DNA of 64,000 bases from Gillisia lutea. GTDB lineage: Bacteria; Bacteroidota; Bacteroidia; Flavobacteriales; Flavobacteriaceae. The DNA lies in NCBI RefSeq assembly GCF_021568705.1, contig NZ_JAKGTH010000007.1:248001-312000 (forward strand), in the 5' to 3' direction. The position numbers and the translations under genes are program-made. The notes under the pieces were generated by a model. That model was not told where the DNA came from. It saw nothing but the letters and a program-made list of their open reading frames with translations, and ran no database searches. Positions 1 to 8,871 of this stretch are shown in pieces (the first letter of the stretch is position 1; each line of letters starts with the position of its first letter).

Positions 1-351
1 ATCATAAGATTCATCTCCAATAGATGCTGCCCGACTATCACACCATATAATGGAAGGGCGAACAGGGTTGAGCTTCTTATCTACTAGAATCAATCCATGC
101 ATTTGATAGGAGATACCAATGCTAGCAATTTTTTTTATATCAATATGATGTTTGGTAGCTAAAATCTTTATTCCCTGTTTAGTATAATTCCACCAATCAT
201 TTGGATCTTGCTCTGCCCAGCCAAATTCTGGAGCTTTGATATCCATCTCAAATTCGGGAACGTTTATATCACATATAGAAACTCCTTTTTCTGCATCGAG
301 TACCGATAGCTTAATTGAAGAACTTCCTAAATCTATTCCTAAAAAGTACAT
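1..351 (-). CDS. xylB: Xylulokinase (FGGY family), N-terminal fragment
   Basis: This is the first ~117 residues of a sugar kinase that runs off the left edge of the window. It begins MYFLGIDLGSSSIKLSVLD, the ATP-binding phosphate-1 motif of FGGY kinases, and continues with GISYQMHGLILVD and IWCDSRA, which are typical of D-xylulokinases. The enzyme phosphorylates D-xylulose to xylulose 5-phosphate for the pentose phosphate pathway. The start lies 22 bp downstream of the stop of the sugar porter on the same strand, so the two probably form one operon. Only the N-terminal domain is visible, so substrate choice within the FGGY family rests on these motifs and on context. Confidence 0.88.
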   Translation of the reverse strand, partial: MYFLGIDLGSSSIKLSVLDAEKGVSICDINVPEFEMDIKAPEFGWAEQDPNDWWNYTKQGIKILATKHHIDIKKIASIGISYQMHGLILVDKKLNPVRPSIIWCDSRAASIGDESYD

Positions 352-373
352 TTTGCTCTTTTAAATTTAATTT

Positions 374-1981
374 TTACACTTCTGTTTCCGGCTTCCATAA
401 GGTTTCCATTTCTTCTAATGTTCTACCTTTGGTCTCAGGAACGAACTTCCAGATAAATATTCCGGAGAGTATCGCCATTCCACCATATATCCAATATGAA
501 AATCCATGGTTGAACATTTCGGTTAATCGTACATTATTGTTCATCATTGGGAAGGTCCACGACACCATTAGGTTGGCTAACCATTGTACTGCGACTGCAA
601 ATGCCATAACACCTTTAATTTTATTAGGAAATATTTCTGATAATAACACCCATGTAACCGGTCCCCAGGACATTGCGAAAGCAGCAATGTATAGAAGCAT
701 AAGGATTAAGGCTGGTAACCCACTTGACTCATTATATAAAACGGTACCTAAGCCAATCATGCTTATAGCCATTACGACACTACCAATTATCATTAATTTT
801 TTTCTTCCAAATTTATCAACCGTAAATATTGCCAGTACTGTAAAGAGCATATTTATGGCTCCCACCACTATGGTTAAGAGCATAGAAGCATCGGTTTCCA
901 TTCCCATACCTTTAAAAATTTGGGGGGCATAATATAATACCACGTTTATACCCACAAATTGTTGAAATATGGAAAGTAAAAGTCCTATAATTACAACCGC
1001 CCACCCGTAAAATAACCAAGGTTCTTTTTTATGATTAAAAGAAGCGGCAATTTCTTTTAAAATATTAGTTGCTTTCTCAGGTCCGTTTAAACGGGTTAGA
1101 ACTTCCATAGCCTTGTCTTTATTTCCTTTCATAACCTGAAAACGCGGAGTTTTAGGAACTAATAATAGAAAGAGAAAGAAGACAGCAGCAGGGATGGTTT
1201 CTGAAAAGAACATGTTTCGCCAGCCTACGGTATTTATCCATTCTTCAGTTTGACCTTTTACTATAAAATAGTTCACGAAATAGACCACAAGCATTCCTGT
1301 TACAATGGCAAACTGATTCCAGGAAACCAGTTTTCCTCTAATATTTGCTGGAGCCATTTCTGCAATGTATAAGGGGGCTAACATACTTGCCAGTCCCACA
1401 CCCATACCACCTAAGATTCGATAGAGAATGAAGGAAGTAAGTTTATCTCCAAAGAAAATGTTCATGGCTTCTGGATATGCCGATCCGCAGGCAGATAATA
1501 TAAATAGAAAGGCCGAAATAATTAATCCGTTCCGGCGGCCTATTGAATTAGCGATATTATCTCCCATAGATGCTCCCATGATACACCCAACCAAAGCACT
1601 ACTTACCATAAAGCCTAAAATTGAATTTTTCAGGTTTTCGGTAAGTATGCCCGGTAAGGTTAGAAACTGGAAGTAATAAATTCCGGCTCCAAGCAATAAG
1701 AAGCCTATAACGATTGCGTAACTGAACCTGTTTTTGAAAAGTTTCAGCATAAAAGAACCAAATAAAATAGCTATTGCAAAAATGCAAATACTCAGAATGA
1801 TTTTGAACTGAAAGATGGAGGCAACAGCCTCAGCCGGATTATCTTCTAAGGCTGTTATAAAATGATTTTCCAAAGCGCCAACGGCTCCAGATATTACGGC
1901 GGTATCATAACCAAAGAGTAAACCTCCTAAACTTGCTACTGCGGTAATAAGAAAAACGCTACTTTTATTTTTTAAGAACAT
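374..1981 (-). CDS. MFS sugar porter, probable D-xylose:H+ symporter
   Basis: A 535-residue inner-membrane transporter of the sugar porter family (XylE/GLUT type). It shows twelve-helix architecture with the family marks GRRNG after helix 2, a GRKKLMI loop in the second half, and the C-terminal PETKGRTLEEME signature. An insertion between the first helices makes it longer than E. coli XylE (491 aa), as is common in Bacteroidota homologues. It lies just upstream of xylB and divergent from a Nudix-type regulator, which points to xylose. Another pentose or hexose cannot be excluded. Confidence 0.88.
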   Translation of the reverse strand: MFLKNKSSVFLITAVASLGGLLFGYDTAVISGAVGALENHFITALEDNPAEAVASIFQFKIILSICIFAIAILFGSFMLKLFKNRFSYAIVIGFLLLGAGIYYFQFLTLPGILTENLKNSILGFMVSSALVGCIMGASMGDNIANSIGRRNGLIISAFLFILSACGSAYPEAMNIFFGDKLTSFILYRILGGMGVGLASMLAPLYIAEMAPANIRGKLVSWNQFAIVTGMLVVYFVNYFIVKGQTEEWINTVGWRNMFFSETIPAAVFFLFLLLVPKTPRFQVMKGNKDKAMEVLTRLNGPEKATNILKEIAASFNHKKEPWLFYGWAVVIIGLLLSIFQQFVGINVVLYYAPQIFKGMGMETDASMLLTIVVGAINMLFTVLAIFTVDKFGRKKLMIIGSVVMAISMIGLGTVLYNESSGLPALILMLLYIAAFAMSWGPVTWVLLSEIFPNKIKGVMAFAVAVQWLANLMVSWTFPMMNNNVRLTEMFNHGFSYWIYGGMAILSGIFIWKFVPETKGRTLEEMETLWKPETEV

Positions 1982-2010
1982 ATTATAGTCAGATTAACAA
2001 TTAGCTAATG

Positions 2011-2024
2011 GTAGTATTGACTAC
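2011..2024. promoter_or_regulatory. Possible operator between sugar porter and Nudix regulator
   Basis: GTAGTATTGACTAC is a perfect inverted repeat with 5-bp arms and a 4-bp spacer in the 170-bp divergent intergenic region. It could bind the neighbouring NrtR-type regulator, but it is the only copy seen here and short inverted repeats occur by chance in AT-rich DNA. Confidence 0.22.
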
Positions 2025-2151
2025 AAGTATATTCATTAATTCACGATTTAGCAATTAAATAAGGTGAAAATTTACTATTATCATTATTAAGCTATATTCA
2101 TTTTGAGAATTTACTTGCTATTTCTATTTAATTTAAAATTTTTAATATTGC

Positions 2152-2901
2152 ATGCCCGATAAGCCATCAAATGTGAAAAAAGAAGTGAAAAAAGTTTTTG
2201 AGAAGGAATCTGGAAAGATCGTAGAGCATACTGTGATGAATTCCATAACTATAGATTGTGTAGTATTTGGTTTTGATAAAGGAAGTTTGGAGGTGCTGTT
2301 AGTTGAACATGCTGAAGGGATAAGTAAAGGTAAATGGGCTCTGCCAGGTGGTTGGATAAAGGAAGATGAACACATAGATGGAGCTGCCCAAAGATTACTA
2401 AGAGAGTTAACGGGTTTAAATAATATCTACTTAGAACAGTTAAAAGCCTTTGGAGATCCCAATCGTTTCCCGTTGGGGCGAGTTATAACCATAGGCTACT
2501 ATGCTTTGGTGAAACGTGAAGATTACAATGTGAAAGCCGGCTTTACGGCTTCTGATGCAAAGTGGTTCAAGATCAAAGATGTTCCCGATCTAATTTATGA
2601 CCATAACGATATCTTCGCTTTTAGTTTAAAAAATTTGCGAAATAAGGTACGCCAAGCTCCCATTGGATTTAATTTATTGCCTGAGAAATTTACTTTATTA
2701 CAACTCATGCAATTATATGAAGAGATCTTAAATGTGGAAATGGATAAGCCAAACTTCAGGCGTAAATTCCTAAAAATGAAACTTTTGGTAGATATAAATG
2801 AAAAGCAAAAGGATGTTTCGCACAGGGCCGCAAAATTATATAATTTTGATTCTGAGATTTACAAGAAGTTAACCGATAAAGGATTTAATTTTGAATTTTA
2901 A
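2152..2901 (+). CDS. NrtR/AraR-type Nudix-domain transcriptional regulator
   Basis: A 249-residue protein with an N-terminal Nudix fold (about residues 30-150) and a C-terminal winged-helix region (about 170-245; the NLLPEKFTLLQLMQLYEEIL segment). This is the layout of the NrtR family, whose members in Bacteroidota control arabinose and xylose genes. The Nudix box at residues 67-89 keeps the outer Gly and Glu but reads RLLRELTGL where a hydrolase has REUxEExGU, so two of the metal-binding glutamates are Leu. It is therefore probably a ligand sensor rather than an enzyme. It faces the porter/xylB operon divergently, consistent with local control of xylose use. Confidence 0.85.
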   Translation: MPDKPSNVKKEVKKVFEKESGKIVEHTVMNSITIDCVVFGFDKGSLEVLLVEHAEGISKGKWALPGGWIKEDEHIDGAAQRLLRELTGLNNIYLEQLKAFGDPNRFPLGRVITIGYYALVKREDYNVKAGFTASDAKWFKIKDVPDLIYDHNDIFAFSLKNLRNKVRQAPIGFNLLPEKFTLLQLMQLYEEILNVEMDKPNFRRKFLKMKLLVDINEKQKDVSHRAAKLYNFDSEIYKKLTDKGFNFEF

Positions 2902-2940
2902 ACTAGTGAGAATTGATAAGTCAGTATCTATTTATTAAGC

Positions 2941-3102
2941 TTATTCCGGTTTCTTTTCTTCCTCTTTTGCCCTTAATAAAATAGCTTTTATTTTTTCTTT
3001 GTTAGCTTCTTTCTCTTTGCGTATTTTATCTTTTTTACGTTTTAAAAGCTTGGTATGCTTGGCCTTATTAGCACTATTTTTTTGTACTCCTTTTTTTGCC
3101 AT
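2941..3102 (-). CDS. Small lysine-rich basic protein (53 aa)
   Basis: A short reading frame starting MAKKGVQKNSANKAKHTKLL and ending EEEKKPE. It is strongly basic in the first two thirds and acidic at the tail, and it is almost surely a single charged helix. Lys makes up about a third of the residues, recalling small nucleic-acid- or ribosome-associated proteins, though I do not recognise a named family. The coding bias (no rare codons, clean ATG start) and convergent placement after the Nudix regulator support a real gene. Function unknown. Confidence 0.5.
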   Translation of the reverse strand: MAKKGVQKNSANKAKHTKLLKRKKDKIRKEKEANKEKIKAILLRAKEEEKKPE

Positions 3103-3109
3103 TTTTCGA

Positions 3110-3211
3110 TTAATTAATAGTCAGCATTGGTTCCTTAAAATCTTTAGAATTAATTTCACAAATATATTCCTTTTTAATTTCCTTTAGTTTCACCTTATAA
3201 TCGAATGCCAT
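3110..3211 (-). CDS. Possible 33-residue small protein
   Basis: An open frame beginning MAFDYKVKLKEIKKEYICEI that stops 7 bp before the start of the small basic protein on the same strand, as if translationally linked. It has one Cys. No family recognised; it could be a chance frame in the leader of the downstream gene. Confidence 0.25.
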   Translation of the reverse strand: MAFDYKVKLKEIKKEYICEINSKDFKEPMLTIN

Positions 3212-3417
3212 GTTAGCTAAATTCAATTTTGTTAAAAATTTACAGCTTAAAATATGTTTTTAGTAAAATAAAGCGTTTTAAATATCATTATCACAATAGA
3301 TGTTCTCTCTATTTCGTTTTCGATAATCGGTGATATTTTGTACGTTCTAAACCTTATATTTTGTAGTAAAAATCTTAGTTTTAGATTCTCATTTAATACG
3401 ATGATTTTATAAATACT
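3212..3417. other. Intergenic region upstream of the serine biosynthesis gene
   Basis: About 200 bp of AT-rich DNA between divergent genes. I see no operator of the kinds found elsewhere in the window, no hairpin and no convincing ORF; promoter elements for the gene at 3418 must lie here but I cannot place them with confidence. Confidence 0.4.
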
Positions 3418-5310
3418 ATGGACATTAACAGACATTACGTAATTGATTTTGACAGCACCTTTACAAAGGTGGAAGCACTGGATGTTTTGGGAGAGATTTC
3501 TTTGGCAGAAGACTCCAATCGAGATGAAAAATTGAAAGAACTAAAATCTCTCACTGACAGAGGGATGGAGGGCGGACTTTCATTTCGGGATTCGTTACGT
3601 TTGCGTCTGGATTTACTGAATGCTAAAAAAAGACATTTAGAGCCCTTGATAGATTCTTTAAAGAACAAGATATCTACCTCCTTCGTACGGAATGAAGTTT
3701 TTTTACAGGAAAATAAAGATAATATCTATATTATTTCAAATGGGTTTCGTGAGTTCATTGTCCCGATAGTGCAGGAACTTGGAATTAAAGCAGAGAATGT
3801 GTTTGCTAATAATTTCGAATTTGATGAGCAGGATAATATCATAGGCTTCGATAAGAATAACGTACTTTCTTCTAATAATGGAAAGGTAGAACAATTAAAA
3901 TCTTTAGACCTTAAGGGTGATGTGTATGTAATTGGCGATGGTTATACAGATTATGAGATAAAAGCTTCAGGTCTGGCCAATAAATTTTACGCTTTTACTG
4001 AAAATGTAGAGCGTGATAGTGTTACCGAAAAGGCAGATCATGTTACTCCGAGTTTAGATGAATTCTTATACATGCATAAAATGAACAAAGCTATTTCTTA
4101 TCCAAAAAATAGAATTAAAGTGCTCTTGCTTGAAAATATTCATCCCGATGCCCTTAATATCTTAAAGAACGAAGGATATAATGTTACTACCCATTCTGGA
4201 GCTATGGATGAGGAGGAACTTGCCGAAAAGATCAAGGATGTTTCTGTATTGGGTATTCGATCAAAAACTCAGCTCACAAAAAAAGTACTCGATAATGCGC
4301 AGCGCTTAATTGCGGTGGGAGCGTTTTGTATAGGTACTAATCAAATAGACCTCGAGGAATGTCTTAAAAAAGGGGTGGCGGTATTCAATGCGCCATATAG
4401 CAATACACGTTCTGTAGTAGAACTTGCAATAGGTGAAATAATACTGCTTATGCGTAATTTACCCGATAAGATTTCTAAGATGCATGAAGGCAACTGGGAT
4501 AAATCGGCCACGGGGAGTTACGAGATTAGAGGGAAGAAATTAGGAATAGTGGGGTATGGTAACATTGGTTCGCAACTCTCCATACTTGCTGAAGCTATTG
4601 GCTTCGATGTGTATTACTACGATCTTGTAGAAAAACTTGCTTTGGGTAATGCAACCAAATGTGGCAGTTTACAGGAACTTCTAGGAAAAGTTGATATTGT
4701 GAGTTTGCATGTGGATGGTCGCAGAGAAAATAAGAATTTAATAGGCGAAAGAGAATTCAATCAAATGAAGGATGGGGTTGTCTTTCTTAATTTGAGTAGG
4801 GGACATGTGGTAGATATCGAGGCGCTTCAAAAGAATATTCAGTGTGGAAAAGTTAGAGGAGCCGGAATAGATGTTTTTCCGGAAGAGCCTAAAACCAACA
4901 AAGAAACATTTCAGTCTTCCTTACGAAATTTACCAAACTTGATTCTTACCCCACACATAGGTGGAAGTACTGAAGAAGCGCAGGTAAATATCGGGAATTT
5001 TGTACCAGGGAAGATCATCGAATATATCAATACCGGGAGTACTACAAATTCGGTTAACTTCCCTAATTTACAATTGCCAATTCTTGAAAATGCGCACAGG
5101 CTTATTCATATTCATTTAAATAAACCTGGTATTATAGCCCATATAAACAGAATCTTGGCGGCGCATGACATCAATATCGTAGGCCAACATTTAAAGACCA
5201 ACGAGACGATTGGATATGTGATTACCGATATTGATAAAGCATATAATTCAGAAATGATCAAAGAATTAAAGGGGATTGAGAACACTATAAAATTTAGAGT
5301 CTTATATTAA
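3418..5310 (+). CDS. serA: Phosphoserine phosphatase / D-3-phosphoglycerate dehydrogenase fusion
   Basis: A 630-residue two-enzyme protein for serine synthesis. Residues 1-215 are a HAD phosphatase: motif I DFDST (Asp10, Asp12), motif II SNG at 107-109, Lys in NNGKVEQL, and motif IV GDGYTD at 173-178, as in SerB. Residues 230-545 are a D-2-hydroxyacid dehydrogenase with the NAD-binding GYGNIG at 379-384 and catalytic Arg461, Glu490 and His513. Residues 555-630 form a C-terminal ACT domain, the usual serine-feedback site. The fusion joins the first and third steps of the pathway; the transaminase SerC is not in the window. A strong terminator follows directly, so the gene appears to be transcribed alone. 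Confidence 0.93.
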   Translation: MDINRHYVIDFDSTFTKVEALDVLGEISLAEDSNRDEKLKELKSLTDRGMEGGLSFRDSLRLRLDLLNAKKRHLEPLIDSLKNKISTSFVRNEVFLQENKDNIYIISNGFREFIVPIVQELGIKAENVFANNFEFDEQDNIIGFDKNNVLSSNNGKVEQLKSLDLKGDVYVIGDGYTDYEIKASGLANKFYAFTENVERDSVTEKADHVTPSLDEFLYMHKMNKAISYPKNRIKVLLLENIHPDALNILKNEGYNVTTHSGAMDEEELAEKIKDVSVLGIRSKTQLTKKVLDNAQRLIAVGAFCIGTNQIDLEECLKKGVAVFNAPYSNTRSVVELAIGEIILLMRNLPDKISKMHEGNWDKSATGSYEIRGKKLGIVGYGNIGSQLSILAEAIGFDVYYYDLVEKLALGNATKCGSLQELLGKVDIVSLHVDGRRENKNLIGEREFNQMKDGVVFLNLSRGHVVDIEALQKNIQCGKVRGAGIDVFPEEPKTNKETFQSSLRNLPNLILTPHIGGSTEEAQVNIGNFVPGKIIEYINTGSTTNSVNFPNLQLPILENAHRLIHIHLNKPGIIAHINRILAAHDINIVGQHLKTNETIGYVITDIDKAYNSEMIKELKGIENTIKFRVLY

Positions 5311-5326
5311 AATAAGACTGAGTATT

Positions 5327-5367
5327 AAAAAGGATATCCGAGAGATTAGGGTATCCTTTTTTTTTTG
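5327..5367 (+). terminator. Rho-independent terminator after the SerB-SerA gene
   Basis: An 8-bp stem GGATATCC/GGGTATCC (one G-T pair) flanked by A and T runs, ending in ten T residues, 17 bp after the stop codon. Confidence 0.9.
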
Positions 5368-5434
5368 AAGTTGTTTCTTAATATTTATATAGGTTTTTTG
5401 TAAAAATCTCATTTCATGTATCTTAGTTGTAAAA

Positions 5435-6271
5435 ATGGGAAAAAAGTTTTTTTACATTTTTGTTATTATCAGTGTACTTTTAAGTAGTTGTGCTGTAAAA
5501 AAATATAAGGATATCCCTTATCTCGAAAATCCTAATTCCTCTAAAGAGCAACCTACATTAAATATCTTTTCTCCCAAAGATCCCGATAATAAGAAGTCAT
5601 CGGTCCTGCTATTTGTGCATGGAGGAAATTGGAACAGTGGTAGCAAGAATTGGTACAATTTTTTTGGAAGGAATTTTGCCCGAAAGGGGATTACCTGTGT
5701 GATAATTGATTATACATTGAGTCCCAATGCCAGTTATGAAGAGATGACCCAAGAGGTAGCTGATGCTATAAAATGGACCAAGAGAAATATTGAAAATTAT
5801 AATAAGAAAGCTGAAACACTATTTGTAACGGGACATTCTGCCGGAGCCCATCTAGTGAGTTTGGCAATTGTGAATCCAAAATATGGAATTGCTCCCAATA
5901 CTGTAGCAGGAATTATTTTGAACGATGCCGGGGCCTTAGATATGTATAAGTATTTGCAGAAGAATCCGCCCACCAGTAATGAAAATTATCTCGACACCTG
6001 GAGTGCCGATCCTAAAAATTGGAAACAGGCGTCACCTATCTATTTTCTAAATGAAGATACTCCACCCATAATGATGTATGTTGGAAAAAAGACCTATCCT
6101 GCAATAAAACAAGGGAATATGGATTTTTTATGGGAACTTCAGAAGTATCAGCCCGAGGCCAGTATTCAACGAGTAAATAAAAAACATATTCCTATGATCA
6201 CCCAATACTTATGGCCTTGGAATAAACGTTATGATGAGATTATAGAGTTTATGGATAGCAATACAGAATAA
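5435..6271 (+). CDS. Secreted lipoprotein alpha/beta hydrolase (esterase-like)
   Basis: A 278-residue protein with a lipoprotein signal peptide ending in LSSC (Cys19), so it is probably anchored in the envelope. The oxyanion-hole motif HGGNW (62-66) and the nucleophile motif GHSAG (Ser135) place it among HGG-type alpha/beta hydrolases related to carboxylesterases and kynurenine formamidase-like enzymes. The C-terminal KKHIPMITQY supplies a likely catalytic His. The substrate is unknown. It converges on the porin-like gene with only 13 bp between stops. Confidence 0.75.
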   Translation: MGKKFFYIFVIISVLLSSCAVKKYKDIPYLENPNSSKEQPTLNIFSPKDPDNKKSSVLLFVHGGNWNSGSKNWYNFFGRNFARKGITCVIIDYTLSPNASYEEMTQEVADAIKWTKRNIENYNKKAETLFVTGHSAGAHLVSLAIVNPKYGIAPNTVAGIILNDAGALDMYKYLQKNPPTSNENYLDTWSADPKNWKQASPIYFLNEDTPPIMMYVGKKTYPAIKQGNMDFLWELQKYQPEASIQRVNKKHIPMITQYLWPWNKRYDEIIEFMDSNTE

Positions 6272-6284
6272 AAATTTAAGCTTC

Positions 6285-7634
6285 TTAGAAATAATAGTTT
6301 AAGATGAAATCCACATGAAACAGGTCTACTTTGTTTATAATGAAATTGGGATTATCTGGAATATCTCCATTAGAAAATTTACTTACCAATAATAATTCGG
6401 GTTTCAAATTCTTCAATTTTGTTGAATTGAAGAAAAGGTCTAAGTTGATTTGTTTGTAATCTGGAAAAGCATATTTATTATCTTCAGGGTTCAAGACCGA
6501 TGCTTTCCAATGATGTCCTACACTTAAAATAGATTTTAGATTAGAGGTTTTTCCCAAAACAACCGTTTTATCTATATACATTACAAGTGCATGATTATTG
6601 GCAGAACCTTCACTGCGCTCTCTCTTTTGAAAGCTAAACAGGAATTCCCTTCCCCATTCCCGGGGAAAAAGAAAGCGTCCATTACTAAAAATTCGATTGT
6701 AAGAGAGGGAAACAGTAGCTATTGGAAATTCCTGTTGTAATTTAATACCCAGGATATCGGCGGTCGAGTTGGAAAAATATCTTAAAGAATCTATTTTATT
6801 ACCGCCATCTCCCACTCGGTTTTGATGTAACCATTCTAGCTCAAGTTTTGAGGATCGGGTAATATTATAAGCAGGTTTTATATAAAAGGTGTTGGATATA
6901 TTATGAGTAAAATAATTCCACATTTCTGCCTTAATAGATTTTGAAAATGAAACATTAGTATTGGCAATTGCCATATAGTTGCTATGAGTGTTCCCAGCAT
7001 AGCCACTATTGCTTTCATCAGGATTACGGCCTACGGCATAGGTTCCTATACTTTCTCCAAGCTTATAAAATTCACCTGTAGACCTAGGGGCAATTTCATT
7101 TATAATTCCTGCTTGTAATTTTATATCCTTATTTTCAGCATTCTTGTACCAAACTCCTTGTACTAAGGTGGGAATCATTCTTCCGTCCTGTCCGTTTACG
7201 AAAGGCGAATTTAATTTCATTCTTCCCAGATTGATCTCCTGTTTACGAAATTTATAGTTTACATATAATTCACCTAATAAGAATAGAAATTTATGATCAA
7301 GATTGGTTCTATCAAAAAGTCCTTCTTCATATCGGCTTAATTTATTTGTAGCTGCATCTGCAATTTCCAGATCTTGAATACCCAAATTGATAGAGGTGTA
7401 CCCGGCAATGCCGAAGCTGAGATTTTTGTTGAGAGCAAATTCATATTTTATATTTCCTCCCGTGGCCAAAGCAGTGAAATCTTTTAAATTGCCGTTGTTT
7501 GCCGTATTCATAAAATAGGTTCTCCATGCTCCGGAGAGATCGTGCTTCTTTAACGTATCTGTATCATTTTGGCTATAAGAAACTTGAGAGGAACATATAA
7601 AAAGGAAGGAGTAAAGAAGTTGCTTTAAACTCAT
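6285..7634 (-). CDS. Outer-membrane porin-like beta-barrel protein
   Basis: A 449-residue protein with an N-terminal signal peptide (cleavage near SYSQ) and alternating hydrophobic strands, ending in an aromatic residue (NYYF), as outer-membrane barrels do. It looks like the porins of the OprD/alginate-porin type seen in Bacteroidota, but I cannot name the solute. Its ATG overlaps the stop of the upstream diheme cytochrome by 4 bp, indicating translational coupling; a role in passing a sulfur anion such as thiosulfate or tetrathionate is a guess from that link. Confidence 0.65.
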   Translation of the reverse strand: MSLKQLLYSFLFICSSQVSYSQNDTDTLKKHDLSGAWRTYFMNTANNGNLKDFTALATGGNIKYEFALNKNLSFGIAGYTSINLGIQDLEIADAATNKLSRYEEGLFDRTNLDHKFLFLLGELYVNYKFRKQEINLGRMKLNSPFVNGQDGRMIPTLVQGVWYKNAENKDIKLQAGIINEIAPRSTGEFYKLGESIGTYAVGRNPDESNSGYAGNTHSNYMAIANTNVSFSKSIKAEMWNYFTHNISNTFYIKPAYNITRSSKLELEWLHQNRVGDGGNKIDSLRYFSNSTADILGIKLQQEFPIATVSLSYNRIFSNGRFLFPREWGREFLFSFQKRERSEGSANNHALVMYIDKTVVLGKTSNLKSILSVGHHWKASVLNPEDNKYAFPDYKQINLDLFFNSTKLKNLKPELLLVSKFSNGDIPDNPNFIINKVDLFHVDFILNYYF

Positions 7635-8662
7635 TTGGTTTTGGTTAGGTCGTATTTTTCTTTGTAAAATTCGATGATTGGTTGATATGGACCAAATTTA
7701 TGTTGGCTTTCACTAAAATCATCAGCCCAAGGGCCGTAAGGCGTAGAAACAGGTTTAAGCTTAAGGTCGGGATAATCCTTTTCCGTCCCGGGTTTGATAG
7801 GTCGGCTAAAGCTATTTATGTATCCCGCCAAATGATAAGCTTCCTCATCGGTTAGTTTAGGGTTTTCTCTGGTGGCTTGTCCAAATGGCATATTTCCCTT
7901 TATAAATTCTGCCGCAGTAATTACTCTATGCATTCCTGCTCCATGATTATAACTGTCTTCTCCCCACAAAGGAGGATATTGATAACCTTTGGTGGTATCG
8001 GCAAGTCGTACTCCCTGTCCATTTTCCCCGTGACATACCTGGCATTCTATGGTATATAAAGATCTCCCTTTTTCAAGATCTACTGCTATTTCCGGAATTT
8101 TAATCGGTGGGAAACCTTTAAATTCTGCTTCTCTTTCTTCAGGTACGTCTTCGCTTAGCCATTCCATATAGGCTACAATGGCTTTCATGGCATCCGATTC
8201 CTTTGGAAGTTTTTTTCCATTCATACTCCGTTCCATACAGCCATTTATCCTATCTTCTATACTTCCTTCTTTATTAGATCTTCCTGAAAATTGTGGAAAT
8301 CTATTGGTTACACCTACCCAGGATGCAGAACCCGGTTTAGTACCATTTTCGAGATGACAGTTAACACAGGCTAAATTGTTTCCTGTTAAATGCATAGCAG
8401 GATCGGTGGCAGTGGGTCCCATATATTCAGGGGATTGTGCCACTAACCTGTAACCATATTCCACCTCTTTGGTCATAGATTTATTTTCTAAAGCGGCTTC
8501 AATATCTTTGGGCATCCACTGTGCAGCAGCAATTTCTTCTTTTTTAAATAAAGAGGGGTTATTGTTATATATAAACAATGCGATAAAGAGAATAACAAAA
8601 AATGCCAGACTTAAACTAAATAAGTAAAAGAGAGCTTTTATCAATTGTTTAAAAGTGTTCAT
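7631..8662 (-). CDS. tsdA: Diheme cytochrome c, TsdA-like thiosulfate dehydrogenase/tetrathionate reductase
   Basis: A 343-residue membrane-anchored periplasmic cytochrome with one N-terminal helix (residues 10-32) and two heme sites, CVNCH (99-103) and CQVCH (207-211). The stretch between them, RINGCMERSMNGKKLP, matches the TsdA family; Cys142 there fits the unusual Cys axial ligand of the active-site heme, and Met258 in GNMPFG fits the second-heme ligand. TsdA enzymes couple two thiosulfates to tetrathionate, or the reverse. The gene heads an operon with the porin-like gene and has its own palindromic CRP-type operator upstream. The direction of the reaction cannot be told from sequence. 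Confidence 0.8.
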   Translation of the reverse strand: MNTFKQLIKALFYLFSLSLAFFVILFIALFIYNNNPSLFKKEEIAAAQWMPKDIEAALENKSMTKEVEYGYRLVAQSPEYMGPTATDPAMHLTGNNLACVNCHLENGTKPGSASWVGVTNRFPQFSGRSNKEGSIEDRINGCMERSMNGKKLPKESDAMKAIVAYMEWLSEDVPEEREAEFKGFPPIKIPEIAVDLEKGRSLYTIECQVCHGENGQGVRLADTTKGYQYPPLWGEDSYNHGAGMHRVITAAEFIKGNMPFGQATRENPKLTDEEAYHLAGYINSFSRPIKPGTEKDYPDLKLKPVSTPYGPWADDFSESQHKFGPYQPIIEFYKEKYDLTKTK

Positions 8663-8775
8663 ATCGCTAAGTACTAAGTATAGGCTTTGGGAAGACTCCT
8701 GTTATACATGTAAAACAAGGCTCTTCATTTACTTAAAAGAGTATATTTTAAGAGTTAGTTAGAAAAGCTTTCCTG

Positions 8776-8824
8776 CAAACTTAAGACGAGCGAGTTGAAT
8801 TTATTGTAACAATTGTTACAATAA
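8776..8824 (-). promoter_or_regulatory. Promoter of the tsdA operon with GTAAC-N4-GTTAC operator
   Basis: A perfect 24-bp palindrome spans 8801-8824 with the core GTAACAATTGTTAC at 8806-8819. Exactly 22 bp further, reading toward tsdA, lies TAAGTTTG (8783-8776), a perfect TAnnTTTG -7 element. The operator centre is thus near -41.5, the classical activating position for CRP/FNR proteins. The same arrangement recurs before the persulfide dioxygenase operon. Confidence 0.7.
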
Positions 8825-8871
8825 GAAGTATATAAAATTGAATGTCCTTCCTCTCGATAAAAGGTTGGTAG

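Noticed and set aside
1428-1676. Open frames opposite the sugar porter, RND pumps, kinase and other long genes
   Set aside because: They are shadows of well-identified genes on the other strand, with no motifs, signals or spacing of their own.
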